Part shown: piece after piece, positions 1 through 13,072 of the stretch
Layout: each line of letters opens with the position of its first letter
Position numbering within the stretch: position 1 is the stretch's first letter
The notes under the pieces: model-generated
The model's input: only the letters and a program-made list of their open reading frames with translations
Told to the model about the DNA's origin: nothing
Database searches by the model: none
Assembly (NCBI RefSeq): GCF_964340395.1
Contig: NC_135556.1
Coordinates: 24,185,223-24,249,222, forward strand
Direction: 5' to 3'
DNA length: 64,000 bases
Source of the DNA: Glandiceps talaboti
Taxonomy: Eukaryota; Hemichordata; Enteropneusta; Spengelidae
Made by a program: the position numbers and the translations under genes

Positions 1-152
1 TATGCAAATGTCAAAAATGATTGTACAAAACCGTATACACGGGTGTGATTTGTCTGACTTCAGAGACAGTAAAATATTGTACTGTGCGATCGTGTTCTTC
101 ATATTAAGTTAAACAAAAGTGGCTAATATAATTGTTTGCTGGTTTTTTCCAG

Positions 153-278
153 AACTACATCTCATTCTAAAAGGAAAGTGGGTGGTGACAAACCACGAGT
201 GGTGACTTATAGTCAGAGTGACAGACATGAAGGTGGATTTTATGTTCCTGGGTCAACGACTACGTCATCAGACTCAAA
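153..278 (+). CDS. internal exon of an unidentified gene (partial)
   Basis: A likely internal coding exon. It is preceded by a pyrimidine-rich acceptor (ggttttttccag) and followed by a strong donor (AAA|GTAAGTG). Only one of the three frames is open: the first base completes a codon, then 41 codons follow, and two bases are left for the next exon. The peptide begins TTSHSKRKVGGD and ends TTTSSDSK; it is hydrophilic, Ser/Thr/Lys rich, and shows no motif I recognise, so it is probably a disordered segment. No following exon could be found before INTU starts on the same strand, so either the rest of the gene is not recognisable or this is a cryptic exon. I assign no function. Confidence 0.5.
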
Positions 279-1362
279 GTAAGTGATATAACGTATACAA
301 TGTCTGTTATACAGTGTTACGTTTATTTGTATGTCTCTTTGCACCCGGCAACAGTATTAAGCATCGTCATGACAACAGTGTCAAGCATCGTCATAGCAAC
401 AGTCTGAGAAAATCACACCTAGTTATCTAGTCTAACCTACTTGTAGACTTGAATGATTACTATACTACTAAGTTTCCCAACTGACATTTTACGCTTTTAA
501 CAAGTCAGGTAGTCTTGTCAGACCTTGCTGATGTACGATGTTTCGGTCAGAGTACGCCTACGAGTAATATCAACAGGAACATCTATTCAAATTCCGAAAG
601 CTAGCTACAAACGTGTTACGCTAAATCTGTAGTAAGGTTAATGTGCATATGCTATGGAAGTCAAGCTGCATTCGACGCATTCAATCCCCTCGAAAGCCAT
701 TTAAGAACAAACACGATATATGGTAATCGTTGTCTATTTGTATGAATTCAACACGATATGTTAGTGACATCGTTTCATTTTAATGTTATAGTATATCTCT
801 ACCTTGTAAACTACACTGTTTTAGATGTGTGTCAGGCAGTGTCTTTAATTAATAATCGCGATACTGACTATATCAACTTTTTTTTCCTTTCTTTTTTTGA
901 TGGTTTTTTGTTTTGTTTATTTTACTGATGTGTGAACTCAAGCAATTTGACGATTTTATTTTGGTTACATTTTTGTTTTAATAAACCATGTATTTTTAGT
1001 GTTATCAAGTCACTTGTCGGCAAACTGGCTTCTTTTTGTCTTTACCTGAATTACATCAATGTCGGTTACAGCTAAAGTGAAAGTTGTGCGCCCTCAAACA
1101 GCCAGATGAGTTTATTCACAATATTACTAGCAGTTTTAATCATTTCAATTTAGGAAAAACCTAGGTTTACCTTTGGTGTGTGAAGTTATCTTGTCAACAT
1201 GGCACACGTACTTGTCACATTTACAATCCATACTCAATCTGAACGATGGCGCTGTACATCTAGTATCATCTCTGTCTTATATAACCATGGATTTTATAGA
1301 ACAGAATATAAATATCTTTAACTTCGAATTCTTCTCGGGGTGACACATTGTTTCGTTTTAAA
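279..1362. other. non-coding stretch, nothing recognised
   Basis: AT-rich sequence after the left-edge exon. No open frame of useful length, RNA gene or repeat family was recognised. A T-rich run lies near 878-920. Confidence 0.5.
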
Positions 1363-2225
1363 TATCTGTATCTGTATCTGTATCTGTATCTGTATCTGTA
1401 TAGTTACGGTGTAGGTCCTGGGTAAGGAATAACACACCGGGGGAGAGTATTTAGTCAGAATGGTTTTTGACAGTGACTGCCATTTTAAAGGCGTCACAAG
1501 ATTTAGCGCACACAGTACTATTGTCCAGATGGTTCCAGTTTACTAGTGTTTTTACAAAGAATGACTGTTTGTATTGAGCAGTTTTACAATTGTCAATTTC
1601 AAAGCACTTTGAGTTGTTAGTAACTCTTTGTTCAACAATGTTAGATGAGATACAGTCCGCAAATTTCCTAGCTTTATAGATCTTTTGGGTCTTACGGGTT
1701 TAAGATAGTCCACTGGTTGAATTGCTGGTACTAGGCCTTCAACCACCCTGTATAGAAAAATTAGCCTGTTTGTTGTGTGTCTATTCTGGAGTGATGTAAG
1801 TTCGAGGCTTTCTACCATTTTGGTTACACACCCTTCGTCCCTACTCCTGTAGTTCCCTGTGATGAAACGTGCTGCTCTGCGCTGTACCTGTTCGAGTCGG
1901 TCAATATTTTTATGTAAGTAAGGGTCCCTAACCACTGAACCATATTCTAGCATGGATCTTACTAGTGAGATGTAAGCTGTGTTCTTACATGACTGTGTAC
2001 AATGACGAAGGTTTCTTCTTAGAAACCCCAATGTCGAGTTTGCTTTCTTTGCAATATGTGGATTCCATTTCATGTCCTCAAGGAATATAATATATGTATT
2101 GAATCTACTGATAGATTGGTCGTTGTTGGCGCTATTTCTAAGTCTGTAACGTAGTGAGTGATTACTGGAGTCTATCTTGAATCGACATTTACAGAAGGCG
2201 CCTCTTCTTGATCCTGCATTACAAT
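1363..2225 (-). mobile_element. 5'-truncated jockey/RTE-like non-LTR retrotransposon relic
   Basis: On the minus strand this encodes the C-terminal end of a non-LTR retrotransposon reverse transcriptase. Motifs typical of these tails are readable: ANSTLGFLRRNLR, then LVRSMLEYGSVV, DRLEQVQRRAARFI and YLKPVRPKRSIK. A frameshift near 1680 splits the reading; the downstream frame continues (FADCISSNIVEQRVTNNS) and stops at 1451-1453 after KNHSD. A short 3' untranslated part then runs into a (CAGATA)n tail (plus strand TATCTG at 1363-1400), the usual 3' microsatellite of this class. The catalytic polymerase domain and the endonuclease are absent, so the copy is dead. The exact 5' end is unclear. 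Confidence 0.85.
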
Positions 2226-2662
2226 CACATAAATAACTTCACACTTCAAATACAATATCGTAGCTGTATATGTAATATTAATAATATAGTTTGACCTTAC
2301 TAGGCAATGAAGGTCTGTATACTAAAGATACATTGTACTTCCAAACATAGTTAAGTGTCGTTTTCATGTTAATTGTGAAAATCAGCTCTCTACTTTCCCC
2401 TTAATACACAAAATAGACCTCGTAAACCAGGAAACCGTTGAACAGTTAAATTAGCTACCGTTACGATTACATGCACAATGCTCTCACAAAAACGTGAGAA
2501 TTTACCATCGCACATTGTTCACAGTTCTCTTAAAACTGTTCAGCCGTTGGTGAAAACCATTATGAAATCATGGTTGTTTATGTTACCATGTTGCTAACAT
2601 TACCAGTGTTTGTACATTTATGTGCATATATTTACTTTTCTTTAGGAAAACAGTACATTTAC

Positions 2663-2664
<2 letters not shown>
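2226..2664. other. non-coding stretch, nothing recognised
   Basis: AT-rich sequence between the retrotransposon relic and a dinucleotide array; nothing recognised. Confidence 0.4.
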
Positions 2665-2757
<93 letters not shown>

Positions 2758-2811
2758 CTGTGTGCGTATGTGTGTGTGTATGTGTGTGTGAGTGTGTGTG
2801 TGTGTATGTGT

Positions 2812-2855
<44 letters not shown>
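2665..2855. repeat. compound (CA)n-(TA)n-(TG)n microsatellite
   Basis: About 68 bp of CA, then 24 bp of TA, then about 100 bp of TG with a few interruptions. CA followed by TG makes it self-complementary around the TA core, so it could fold into a hairpin. The flanks are themselves near-inverted copies: taccatgttgctaacatt on the left against segments near 2850-2935 (gtacatttacgac / gtcgtaaatgtac). All open frames here are repeat artefacts. Confidence 0.95.
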
Positions 2856-2856
<1 letters not shown>

Positions 2857-2963
2857 ATGTCGTAAATGTACTGTTTTCCTATAGACTTGTCATGAAAAGT
2901 AAATATATGCACATAAATGTACAAATCTACGTAATGGCTTGTTTAATTCAATCGAGATTGTGA

Positions 2964-5900
2964 AGTCGAGAAAAGTCGAGTGAAGTGAAGGGTTCGAGTT
3001 TGTATGACACCAAACAACTACAGAGGCATTCTATGTGTAATGAGAATGGCCACAATATAAACATGTTTAACCAAGAGCTGCATTTTTTATTTCTATTAGA
3101 CCAATATAAACGGAATCTAGAGAGGATTAAAGTGACATTGTGAGATGAGATTATTTTAATAGCTTAGGCCAGCATACCGCCAAACGTAGTTACGGTATAC
3201 GTACACTAAACAAATATTAATATTCACATACAACACTAAACACAAACACCCTTAGCATGCCATATTTACAAGTCTCAACAACTTCAAAATATTTTTCTTT
3301 CAGATGCCTTAATTTACTACAAACTGTGTTTGATCATAATTATATTACTTTTATTTATGAAAACTGTAGAAGCACGTACTTAACTCACTTTCGCTGAATC
3401 TGCACGTACATTCTTTCTTGCCTCGTTAGGGAGCCTTCATTAATTAGAAGGGAGGGGGGTCAAGCCCAGTCTGTTGCATAAATGTGACCTTCTCCGATTC
3501 CGTTTTCTAAAAAGTGACCCTCATTTAATTTCTTTTCTCTAATCTCTGATCATGATAGAATAAACTGTTCAAATATTTCTAAAAACAGCGTCACATAGGT
3601 TAAAATTGCTGTCAGACATAAAATGAAATACAAGTCTCAGAGATCCCACCGCTGTCACCATATTGATACTTTCAAAGACATTGGTTGCTTCCCACCACCA
3701 CCACCACCACCACCACCACCACAGTGAATTTGAGTAAAAGTACTGCATTAATTAATTCACGTGTTTGAATCACCTGATATTTCCTGACATTTAGCATTTT
3801 TCAAATGGTGTTTTATTTTTGTTCCTGTCAGTTATACAGCGCATTGTGAATATTGTTAGTGTAATGCACTCTAAAGAATTAGAGATTAAGTTTAAGATTA
3901 CACTGCCTTTATTAATTTATAGACATATAAAAACCATATAACCATTCATTCACGCATTCATTAACTCATTCTTTCATTCATCATGTATGCATACATTCAC
4001 TAGTTTCATTAAATGTCTTAGAAATGACAGGTGTAAGTAGCTAGATCACGCAGGCTCTGAGTAAACTCCGATTTGTCGACTTGTATTGATTGGTCATACA
4101 ATGATGCCAACGAGATACGTGTACGGTGTGAGATAGGGTCTGTAGTATTGACACTAACTAGAGTGTTGGTGGTGAAAGACGTGAAACGTGTTTAAAATGT
4201 GGTCTGCCCTATCACACTAATAGTTTTCAATCGGTAACTCTCAAACAGCATGTTCACAAATGAGTTTATTGATAAGTGGTTCAATACTGAATTCAGCACG
4301 TACAGTTAATTTATCTGTCACTCTAAGTCATCAAAAGGTCTATAACTTTATTGACGTGGATGTATCGTATTCATGATGTTCATTTGGTTGCCATGGTGAT
4401 TGACATTATGGATTCATAAGTATTACCTACTGTTTGCATTCCTAGAGAGTCGGCACCGTCATCAATACATTTCAGTTTCTCTTGTTGACAGTTATTATTT
4501 AAGAAACCAAATAGGACGCAAAACAAGTAAAGTTATTTCAAACTAAAAGTTTTACAAACACATATTTGTAAATGAAAAATTGAAAAATATTCGCTTTTAT
4601 TAGCTCTCGGTTTGACAAGTCTATAAATTGTCGATTTCTATTTATATGTATACGTTGATGTGGACTTCATAGTGAGGCAGCTAGTCCGTAATCATACAAC
4701 GCTCTCAAGACCTTGTGTACGACAGAGCTTAATTGTTCACACCACAGTCTGTGACGGCAGAAATTAACCGTGCCATCTCTTAGCATACCTTGCATGGTGT
4801 ATATATACCAATGGAAGTCATCACCATTATGGCCAGTTCATAAGACCGCATAGTAGCGACCGTGACCAGCTCGCATGGAATTATTCCTGGGGTTTGTGTT
4901 GTCCCGTCGTCGAGCTCTTGAAGGTGGCGGATAGGTTTTCAAAAGCAGTGAATGGTGAGACGAAATGAAAACTAGGATAGTATACCTCTGTGTTTCTAGT
5001 TTGCATCGCGGTATCGATTTCATTTGTGCACTCCGGTGAACCTTGCCTTCCTTGACGTTGCTGTCTGTCATACCTATGTGATATGTTCGGGCTGACCAAA
5101 ACCAGAAACTCCTCTCATATTCTGCCTCCCACTCCAAACCCAGACGATTTTGATCCAATCTGTGTCATTTTGGTCAACAGGTGAGTTGATAACACGCTGA
5201 TCACTATTAATTGAACTTGGTAATACCGACATGCCATAGCAAAAGAATGTTTTACCTCTTGTTGACACATGATACAAAAACATAGTGTATTTTTATATTA
5301 GCAAAACCTATTGTTACACGTTCGTTAACAGTACCCTATGTTATCATAATGTATCGCTCTATACGTCCAACGCAACAAATCACTGTATGTCTTCAAATTT
5401 ACAGAATACTCACAATTCGTAAAAAGAAACGGTGTTACTTTTCACGTACGTTTTAATGACGAATACGGACATGAAATGGGGTTTTTCACTGATGTTATAT
5501 GCCTTAGAACTGTAAATCATAGACCACACAGTAGAACTGTAGTGAATACGTCATATAGTGAGAAACACAGTTTACTTTCATGGCATAGTCTAGATTGTAC
5601 GATAGATGTCAATGGTGGGCTTCTATATCACAGTCACGGCTCTACAGTCACACTTAATTTTACGACAGTTTGATGACCATCTGATGAACATCCACTAATT
5701 GCGTATTTAACTTTAATGAAGGGGGTCGTGTAATGTGGTTTAATTCTTCTCTATATCGGGGTGTGTGTATTTCTGTCATACTCGCTAGTGATTTGGTCAC
5801 ACGTTGTTCTATACAGCGGCACACCTTCATGATGTTGAACTTACCACAATTTACCATAGTTCCGATATGCAGTAGTACTATTAGTGGTTTGTAGTATCAA

Positions 5901-6146
5901 ATTTACCATTACCACAAGGTCTAAACATACAATGTAGTTTTTCTATAACAATTGACGCAATAGGCTATCAATGACTGTTGGAGCTATTATCATAGAGTTA
6001 AGGCAACAAATTAACACACTTTGGATGCACACTCACGTAGTGGAGGTATTAATTCCTCCATTTTCTGAACACGATATAATGGCGAATTGTTACAATTCAA
6101 ATCTAGGGCTCACTAATAGTACATGCTCTACTGCGTCGACTATGCA
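2964..6146. other. non-coding stretch with one short (CCA)n run
   Basis: No gene recognised. A (CCA)n run sits at 3697-3722 and CATT-rich sequence near 3945-4000. Short open frames near 4838-5283 and 5476-5673 have no recognisable homology and no convincing splice context. Confidence 0.45.
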
Positions 6147-6147
6147 A

Positions 6148-6230
<83 letters not shown>

Positions 6231-6269
6231 GCGGGTATATGTGTCAGAGTATTGGTGTGTGTGTGTGTG

Positions 6270-6305
<36 letters not shown>
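6147..6305. repeat. (TG)n microsatellite
   Basis: Two blocks of TG separated by a duplicated unit containing ggtatatgtgtcagagtat, which recurs after the second block, so the array grew partly by duplication of a longer segment. Confidence 0.95.
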
Positions 6306-7725
6306 GAGGCGGGGGTATATGTGTCAGAGTATGGGGTTGTGTGCGGCGGGGGTATGGGGTCATTACTACGGTCTACATGATAAAGTATATAATAAACCAT
6401 TCTGTAGATGAACATTTGGAAAGAATTTGATTTCCAATTTCTTTAAAATGTAGATTGTAAATTTGTATTTATCGCTGAACACGAGTTTAAACAGAGAAGA
6501 GATGAAATGGATATGAAATAACATACAACAATGATTTGGTTCAACAATTCTTTGAATTTTTAGAGCTTTACGAATGTTTCCATGCCAACGATTATGCCAT
6601 TTCAGTGACACAGTGTGGCAGTGCTGGGAGGAGGCAAATAAGTGACGGTTCTTCATATTTTTTTTTAGTTTTTACAAGGGGTGTAATTTAAATATTGAAT
6701 CTGAAAAAAATATAACCTTAAACCCGTATCTGATTCTCCTTCATGCATTCCGTACCACATATGTTATAGAAAATCAAAGTCTAACGTTTTGAATTGGACA
6801 TTGACTTGAATCAGGTACATTATTAAAATCAATTGGTTTTGCAATAGACTTAGGGTGCATAAGACTCGAGTAGTTGGTTCAATGAACTTTAAGGCGAATG
6901 GCTATTTCTGTCAAAGTCACACACTTGAAAGTTGATTTCAAACCTCATTATAGCAGGTAGATTGTAATCGAATCGAATTGTTGGTATTAACCATGCATTT
7001 ATTTGACTGTTTTCGTATATTTTAGAGTCATGTGTCAGACATCAGTGACAAAATTCTGACGTTGGATATACGATGACATATCGGAGAGTGTCAAACTTAA
7101 ACTACCATATCGAAACACGCCTTTGAACATAAATATACTAAACTTCTATAGACAACAAGTTCCTCCTAAACACTGTTTTTCAAATTCATTCATACAAATT
7201 CAGTTCTGAATTTAACCGATTAGACTAATGTATATTCATCTTGGGCACACTTTATTAAACAAGTTGTCTTTCATGCACTTGAGCATTAAAACAGATAAGA
7301 CATGTTATCAACTGACTATTTGTCCTTCAGTACCCATGCTGGAGCTATGGCAGTGAGTTCAACCCGGTTACCTAGCTTTCACAACATTGCACAATAATTT
7401 GTGTAAGTTTTACGAGTTTCTCGATAGTCCCATTTCACCACAGAGTCACTTTCTGATTCAAAGATCACATTACAACTGCATTGGAAACCTGATATTACAT
7501 TTAGTCCCAATAAATAATAAATGAACGATGAAATATTTCTTACAAGTTATGATCAGATGATGCATTATTGATAAACCGAATCAGCTGCTAAAATACGGGA
7601 TGTACCGGATAAGACGGAAATATTAGATGTAAGATCGGAAGTACTGTTGTAGCTACATTTCCACAAACTGGCGAGTACAGGATATTGTTTGATTTGATGT
7701 ACATGACTTGAAGACATTGAACAAT
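6306..7725. other. non-coding stretch, nothing recognised
   Basis: AT-rich sequence with no recognisable gene, RNA or repeat family. Confidence 0.4.
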
Positions 7726-8017
7726 ATCACTAATATATATAGTATATAGTGTAACAGCAGTAATATAGTATGTAGTATACAATATATAGTATATAGTACA
7801 TAGTTACAGTACATAGTATATAGTATATAGTATACAGTAAACAGTATACAGTATACAGTATATAGTATATAGTAAATAGTATGTAGTATACAATATATAG
7901 TATGTAGTATACAATATATAGTATATAGTATATAGTAAACAGTAAACAGTAAACAGTATATAGTATGTAGTATATAGTAAACAGTATATAGTATACAGTA
8001 TATAGTATATAGTATTG
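7726..8017. repeat. AT-rich cryptic satellite (TATAGTA / TACAGTA heptamers)
   Basis: About 290 bp built from interchanging seven-base words tatagta, tacagta, tgtagta and aacagta. On the minus strand it reads as a Tyr/Ile/Leu-rich frame, which is an artefact of the repeat. Confidence 0.9.
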
Positions 8018-8023
8018 TCAGAC

Positions 8024-8162
8024 TTAAAGTGTTATGTTTCAATCCTGGGTCATCACATTAGTGTTATTACATGGATCATTCTTTTCTTCTAGCCCAATTA
8101 TTTCTATAGCTCGGCCAAACAGAAGTTTTCACGCCTAGATTTAAATCGTAATCCTAAATGAG
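8024..8162 (+). mobile_element. short non-autonomous element, copy 1 of a four-copy family
   Basis: Resembles 14710-14873 in the same orientation and 15556-15704 and 24115-24284 inverted. Shared blocks are tttcaatcctgggtcat, attagtgttatta, ctatagctcggccaaaca and the end block ttaaatcgtaatcct. It is diverged from the others, so old. Confidence 0.7.
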
Positions 8163-8293
8163 TATTCGAAATGGTTTTTAATCTACATCAGGTTTATAAA
8201 CCAACTGACCCACGAATCGAAGTCAACGAAGGTGCAATTGTACTATTCTCATTTCATTATGATCATCCATGCGATAGCTTGTTTGCTGCATTT

Positions 8294-8335
8294 AACCTCA
8301 GACCACACTAACGTTAGTGGTCTGAGATTTAACCA
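8294..8335. repeat. short palindrome with GTGGTCTGAG arms
   Basis: ctcagaccac at the left is mirrored by gtggtctgag at the right around actaacgtta. Related palindromes occur at 9050-9105 and 62757-62790, which suggests a family of very short fold-back elements. Confidence 0.65.
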
Positions 8336-11300
8336 ACACTTTGTTTCAAAGCATTGCCTTTTCCCTTAAGCGATTCTTTCATCTTATTGAGGTGTATATC
8401 AAAAGGAGTATTGTACAACACTTCACAACACTCACTGCTTACGGTCCCACGTGTCTCAACCAGTTGCCCTGCATTCTTTACAATTGACAAACTGCGCTCT
8501 AGAGTATCGAGCAGACAACAACAGTCTCCTAACTGTCCCTTTGTAAATAATTGTTTTGATCCACTCTTTATGAACTTACATTCCTAATTTATTGTTGATA
8601 ATGGTCGAACCAAGTCACCCCTTAAGCTAACACCGGTTACAGGAACTTCCTAATAAATCTACTGAAGCCGTAAAATGTGACCAGACGGTGCATTGCAGAC
8701 ACAAACAAAATGGACAATGTAACTAGTATAAAATTCAAAATTATCTCTATTCAATGTTTTCAATTCTGGCATTCTCTCTAGCAAGGGGCATAATTCATAC
8801 GAAAGAAAATATGGGTGGTCGGTGTTATAAATTGTTTTGGGTCATGTGTAAGGAATTATTATTTCACCCCATCCGCACCAATCAAAGACCAATTTTCTCA
8901 ACTTCTGGAGTTATCCATCGAAGAACCTAGCCTTCGAATAGACCCATCCCCTTGCCACCTTGATATAATTACACTGATGATTCTTTTAAGTAGTTTTTCA
9001 TGAAGTTTAAACATGGTTTTCTGACGGCCCATTTTACACAAATCGTCATAAAACCACAGACCACTATATATATAGAAAAACGTCTATAGCGGTCTGAGAT
9101 GAAACCCGTTGGGTCAGCTCTCGTGTCAATCATTGATCGATTTATAGAAGCTTCAAAGAAAACGTGGGAACAGCACTGTAATTTGATCACATGGCGTGAT
9201 AGAACTAGGTAAAAGGAATGAAAGTATATCATAGACTGTATGCCAGGTACGCCGTCTCCGTATAGCAATGTATAATTATCGGTGACCCAAGTCATTATGT
9301 GCAGGTAACGGTCACAGCCTTCCTTCACACTCAATTCGTCAAACGAGTCAAATTTCACACATTTTCACCAGCCTTTACAAAACACAACATCTCTTTCAAA
9401 GTTTGTGATTTATACGGCGTATACTGCATGTCCTTGCCCCTTCCTTATGTATTACTTTATTATCCCCGTGCTGCGCGATTGATGGGGATGTTTTGGCTGA
9501 CATGTCTTAAAATTTTTATTGCACTAATTTATTCTCTGACTCTTACTTGGTCTTTCAAAATAATAAAAGTCGTATAAACCATGCTGCGGGGATAGACTCT
9601 TTTCAATACTTTACGACACCCCATTCAAGGTTGGCAACATCAATCGGTATTTCACTGTCGGATAGGAATTACAGTCAAATCAAGGGGTCACAATCACAGA
9701 ATAGGATAGCCACTGAAAGGATTGTCGATTTTTACTATATATAGTATTTTGATAGTAAGTTGTACTTGGGATAGAATAAAACTCCACTAGGGAAATTACG
9801 GTCATTGTAAAAAGTACACTAAGAACAGAAACCACTCAATGATTAAAATGTATGACAAGAAAAAACGAGAACGACACCTTTTTATTTGATATATGTTTCT
9901 TTCTCATATATCAAAACGTTAAACAGTCAGATGTTGTGAGGATTTATCTATCCAGTCACCCATAGCATAGACCCTACTTCGTACAGCTATGCCCAAAGTG
10001 TAGCTATGCCCATAGTTATGCCCAAAGTACAGCTATGCCAAAAGACAGTGATATTTCGTATGTATGTATTTTACATTTCGTCCATCAGATGAAAATTACA
10101 AAGTGAGTGAGTGCGTTGTAGTGTCAGTTTTGTACACATTTAATTCAAATCGAAGAAAAGAATTCAATGTAACAAGCAAAAGTAACAACACTGTTGTACT
10201 TTTTTCAGTAAGTCCTCTGAATATACCTTTTTTCCAAACGTAGATTTACCAAACAGAGAGACTAATCCAAATCCAAAAGGGCGACATTGAATGCTTGTTT
10301 GAACAGATACCAGTACGTTTTCATTCAGTTTGCTATTTCACGTATTTGCGGCCTGTCTTTTGTCTAGGTATTTTCCGACCACAAGGGGGCGGGCTTCGAT
10401 ATACATTCTCTTCCCATACACATAGGGAGTCAGTTGTTACACAGACTATAACTATTCATTGACAGGTCAAGATGATGTCGAGGGAAAGTAAGGGAAAATA
10501 AATACGAAATTACTATAGGAAACTATACGTGTAAATTGTATTTCCTTGTTAAATCGTTTCAAATAAACCTTCAAACAGCATCTACTGGAGCAGTATGACT
10601 GATCAACTGTATATTTGGAATTCTGTGTACATAACACATGACACATATTTCATATTATTCCATTGTTGTGAATTTATGTATATTATTCATGTGAGGGGAC
10701 ATACCTATACTAGATGTAAGCTATTTCTTAACTCCCCATTTACATTCTGTTATAATTTATATTTATCTGGTTATATAACCTGATTACTATTGTTAGTATT
10801 GCCCATGACTATATTTCGTAAGTTCGAATGTTTGTGGCTCCTTTTATTTGAATCAGACATAATGAAAGCAAAAAAAAACAAGTCACTACGATTGACAATG
10901 TTCACTGACACTGTCGTTGTTTCCTTTATGTATAATTGTTTGTATATTGGCATCAGTATTGTATACTTATAAAGAGTAGACTACTTTAAGATAATTACTA
11001 CTAATTAATAATTTCTAATTAAGTCTAATAATTATAATCATTACTTTAAATGAAATAACATGAAAACAATAATCAGTCCTACAATGAATTCGAACTACCG
11101 TTTGCTAAGCTAAAACTACTGTATGGTTCATTTGTACGTACTTCGTCGAGTGTACCTCTATCTTCCCCACAGTATCGTACCTGACACCGACCGACCGTCG
11201 TACAATTTAAATGTCTTACTTAATCGCCAAATTACAGTTTACGCTGTTGTCTTGGTGGCCGAAAAAAAATGTTGCTTTATCCAATCCTCTGCCCGCCTTG

Positions 11301-11610
11301 CCCCTCCGAAATCAAATGGCTTACCCCTAGGTGAATTGTTCTAATGATGTATCAGTCTGAGAACTGCTAAAACATTCTACTACAAGTTTCATTTATGTAG
11401 ACGCATATATATCATACACGTATATGCAAGTGTTAGCATTGAGCAGTAAAATAAAAACAAACGAATTTTCTACATACTTTATAGAGGGCAGTATTAAGTA
11501 ACGGCGACGTTCACCCCGGGCGTTCACCTGGCCCTGTAAAATGAAACTGTTAATGTAACGATACTTGCCGAATGAATGGGAAAAAAGCACTAGTGATGTA
11601 ATCTTGCGGG
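8336..11610. other. non-coding stretch with small repeats
   Basis: No gene recognised; the open frames present lack homology and splice context. A second GTGGTCTGAG-type palindrome is at 9050-9105. A short direct repeat of agctatgccca lies at 9986-10040. Confidence 0.4.
9050..9105. repeat. short imperfect palindrome, cagaccact/agcggtctg arms
   Basis: cagaccactatatata is mirrored by tctatagcggtctg over a small loop. The arm ends match the palindromes at 8294 and 62757. Confidence 0.55.
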
Positions 11611-11611
11611 T

Positions 11612-11664
<53 letters not shown>

Positions 11665-11770
11665 GGTGGTGGTGGTGGTGGTGGTGGTGGTGGTGGTGGT
11701 GGTGGTGGTGGTGGTGGTGGTGGTGGTGGTGGTGGTGGTGGTGGTGGTGGTGGTGGTGGTGGTGGTGGTG
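11611..11770. repeat. (GTT)n-(GGT)n trinucleotide microsatellite
   Basis: About 13 GTT units followed by about 40 uninterrupted GGT units. It gives long open frames of poly-His, poly-Pro, poly-Val or poly-Trp depending on frame and strand. None is supported as coding. The strand purity makes length polymorphism likely. Confidence 0.95.
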
Positions 11771-11985
11771 TCCTCGTGTACGGCATACCGAGGAAACCAT
11801 CAGTGATTTTCAATGGCCTGAAAATAAAAATGATATTGTAAACAGCATTGCAATAAGCTCGGAAAAATAGTCCGATCACATTGATTTGATTTTTTTCATA
11901 CCTTCAGAGTCTTCACAAACCAGTGTAGGGTCTATGTACAAACCATGTGATAAAAATAATAGTCTTTTAAAGCTGCACTAGCTGT

Positions 11986-12238
11986 AATCTGATTAAAATC
12001 CGATGTAGAATGTCGGCTAATCGTGCATTGCTATCTTACCTTCGTTATTTAGCTTGAATTGACCTTCGTATACTTACATGTTTACGATTTTAGCCTGATC
12101 GAGGAGGAGGAGGAGGAGGAGGCGATCAGGCTAAAAACGTAAACATGTAAGTATACGAAGGTCAATTCAAGCTAAATAACGAAGGTAAGATAGCAATGCA
12201 CGATTAGCCGACATTCTACATCGGATTTTAATCAGATT
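11986..12238. repeat. near-perfect palindrome, 116-bp arms, (AGG)n loop
   Basis: The left arm 11986-12101 and right arm 12123-12238 are reverse complements over 116 bp with one mismatch seen (acgatttt against acgttttt). The 21-nt loop 12102-12122 is a pure (AGG)n run. The block is flanked by direct repeats of gcactagctg (from 11975 and from 12239), which looks like a target-site duplication around an inserted fold-back element. Confidence 0.9.
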
Positions 12239-12652
12239 GCACTAGCTGCAACTCGACCCTTTGTTGAAAACTTTTTGTTATAAGTCCAATAATTACTCAT
12301 ACATATAATATCGCATACTGTGAACAGTATTGTATCACGTATTTTTCTGTAGGGTCTATGATAATATCTACCATTGATTGACATGTACACTATCTAATTA
12401 TAATATTGTCTTTTTTTAAAAATTTTAGTGAATATGTTGTGGTTGATATTCCAGTTGCAACAAGTACAGTTTTAACACGATTACAGATTCAAAAGCAAGC
12501 TTTCACTCAAGATTTAAAGTTGTCACTATACCTACAGATAATATTGACCACTAATTAATTAACAGATACATTGTCTTTTTATAGGTAATTGACCAACTTT
12601 TAGTGAATACATTTTCAGTATGGTTATTTTATGAAAAAAGTTGCAGCTAGTG
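12239..12652. mobile_element. MITE-like element with agctgcaact inverted ends
   Basis: Starts gcactagctgcaact at 12239 and ends agttgcagctagtg at 12652, an inverted pair. Internal words acatgtacactatctaat and tagtgaatatgttg recur in degraded form at 26785-26880 inside INTU intron 9, supporting a dispersed family. No transposase is present. Confidence 0.65.
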
Positions 12653-13000
12653 TAGTAAAGTAAGTCTAGCGCCTGTCGCCTGTGATGTTGTTTTTTTACA
12701 TTATTAATCTTTTTAATATTTTTAAATTATTCATAAGCTATCGGTATAATTACTCTAATACACAGAATATATTTACAACTTTAAAGTTTAAGAATATTTT
12801 CTTTAAGTTTTAGCTGGTTTGATCTTGTCTTTTATAATCTGATCAAGTCTGTTGATTCGTGTAGAAATAAACTCACTTCAACATCACATCAGATCGCGGA
12901 TCGGGCGACGGCTCAAAACTCAGGGGTCATAAATTCACCTGCCAGGTCAAGAGTGATAATTATCATATTTGCATAGCACAATACTGACCCGGATGTAAAC

Positions 13001-13057
13001 AAAATGGCGGAGACCGTCAACTTGTGTTGTCAATCCCAGCTCAGTATGGTAATATAG
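13001..13057 (+). promoter_or_regulatory. YY1-like motif and 17-codon upstream ORF of INTU
   Basis: caaaatggcgg matches the YY1/Pho core (AAnATGGCGG) often found at transcription starts. The same ATG (13004), in strong context (AAAATGG), opens a 17-codon frame beginning MAETVNLC that stops at 13055-13057, 15 nt before the INTU start and in the same frame. It is either a promoter element upstream of the cap site or a regulatory uORF; the mapped transcription start would decide. Confidence 0.5.
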
Positions 13058-13072
13058 TACGAAATTTTAGCA

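Noticed and set aside
1552-2073. Intact reverse transcriptase gene
   Set aside because: Only the C-terminal end is present, with a frameshift and a 3' tail; the polymerase core is missing.
11393-11879. Open frames of poly-His, poly-Pro, poly-Val and poly-Trp
   Set aside because: They are translations of one (GTT)n-(GGT)n microsatellite in different frames; no splice context or homology.
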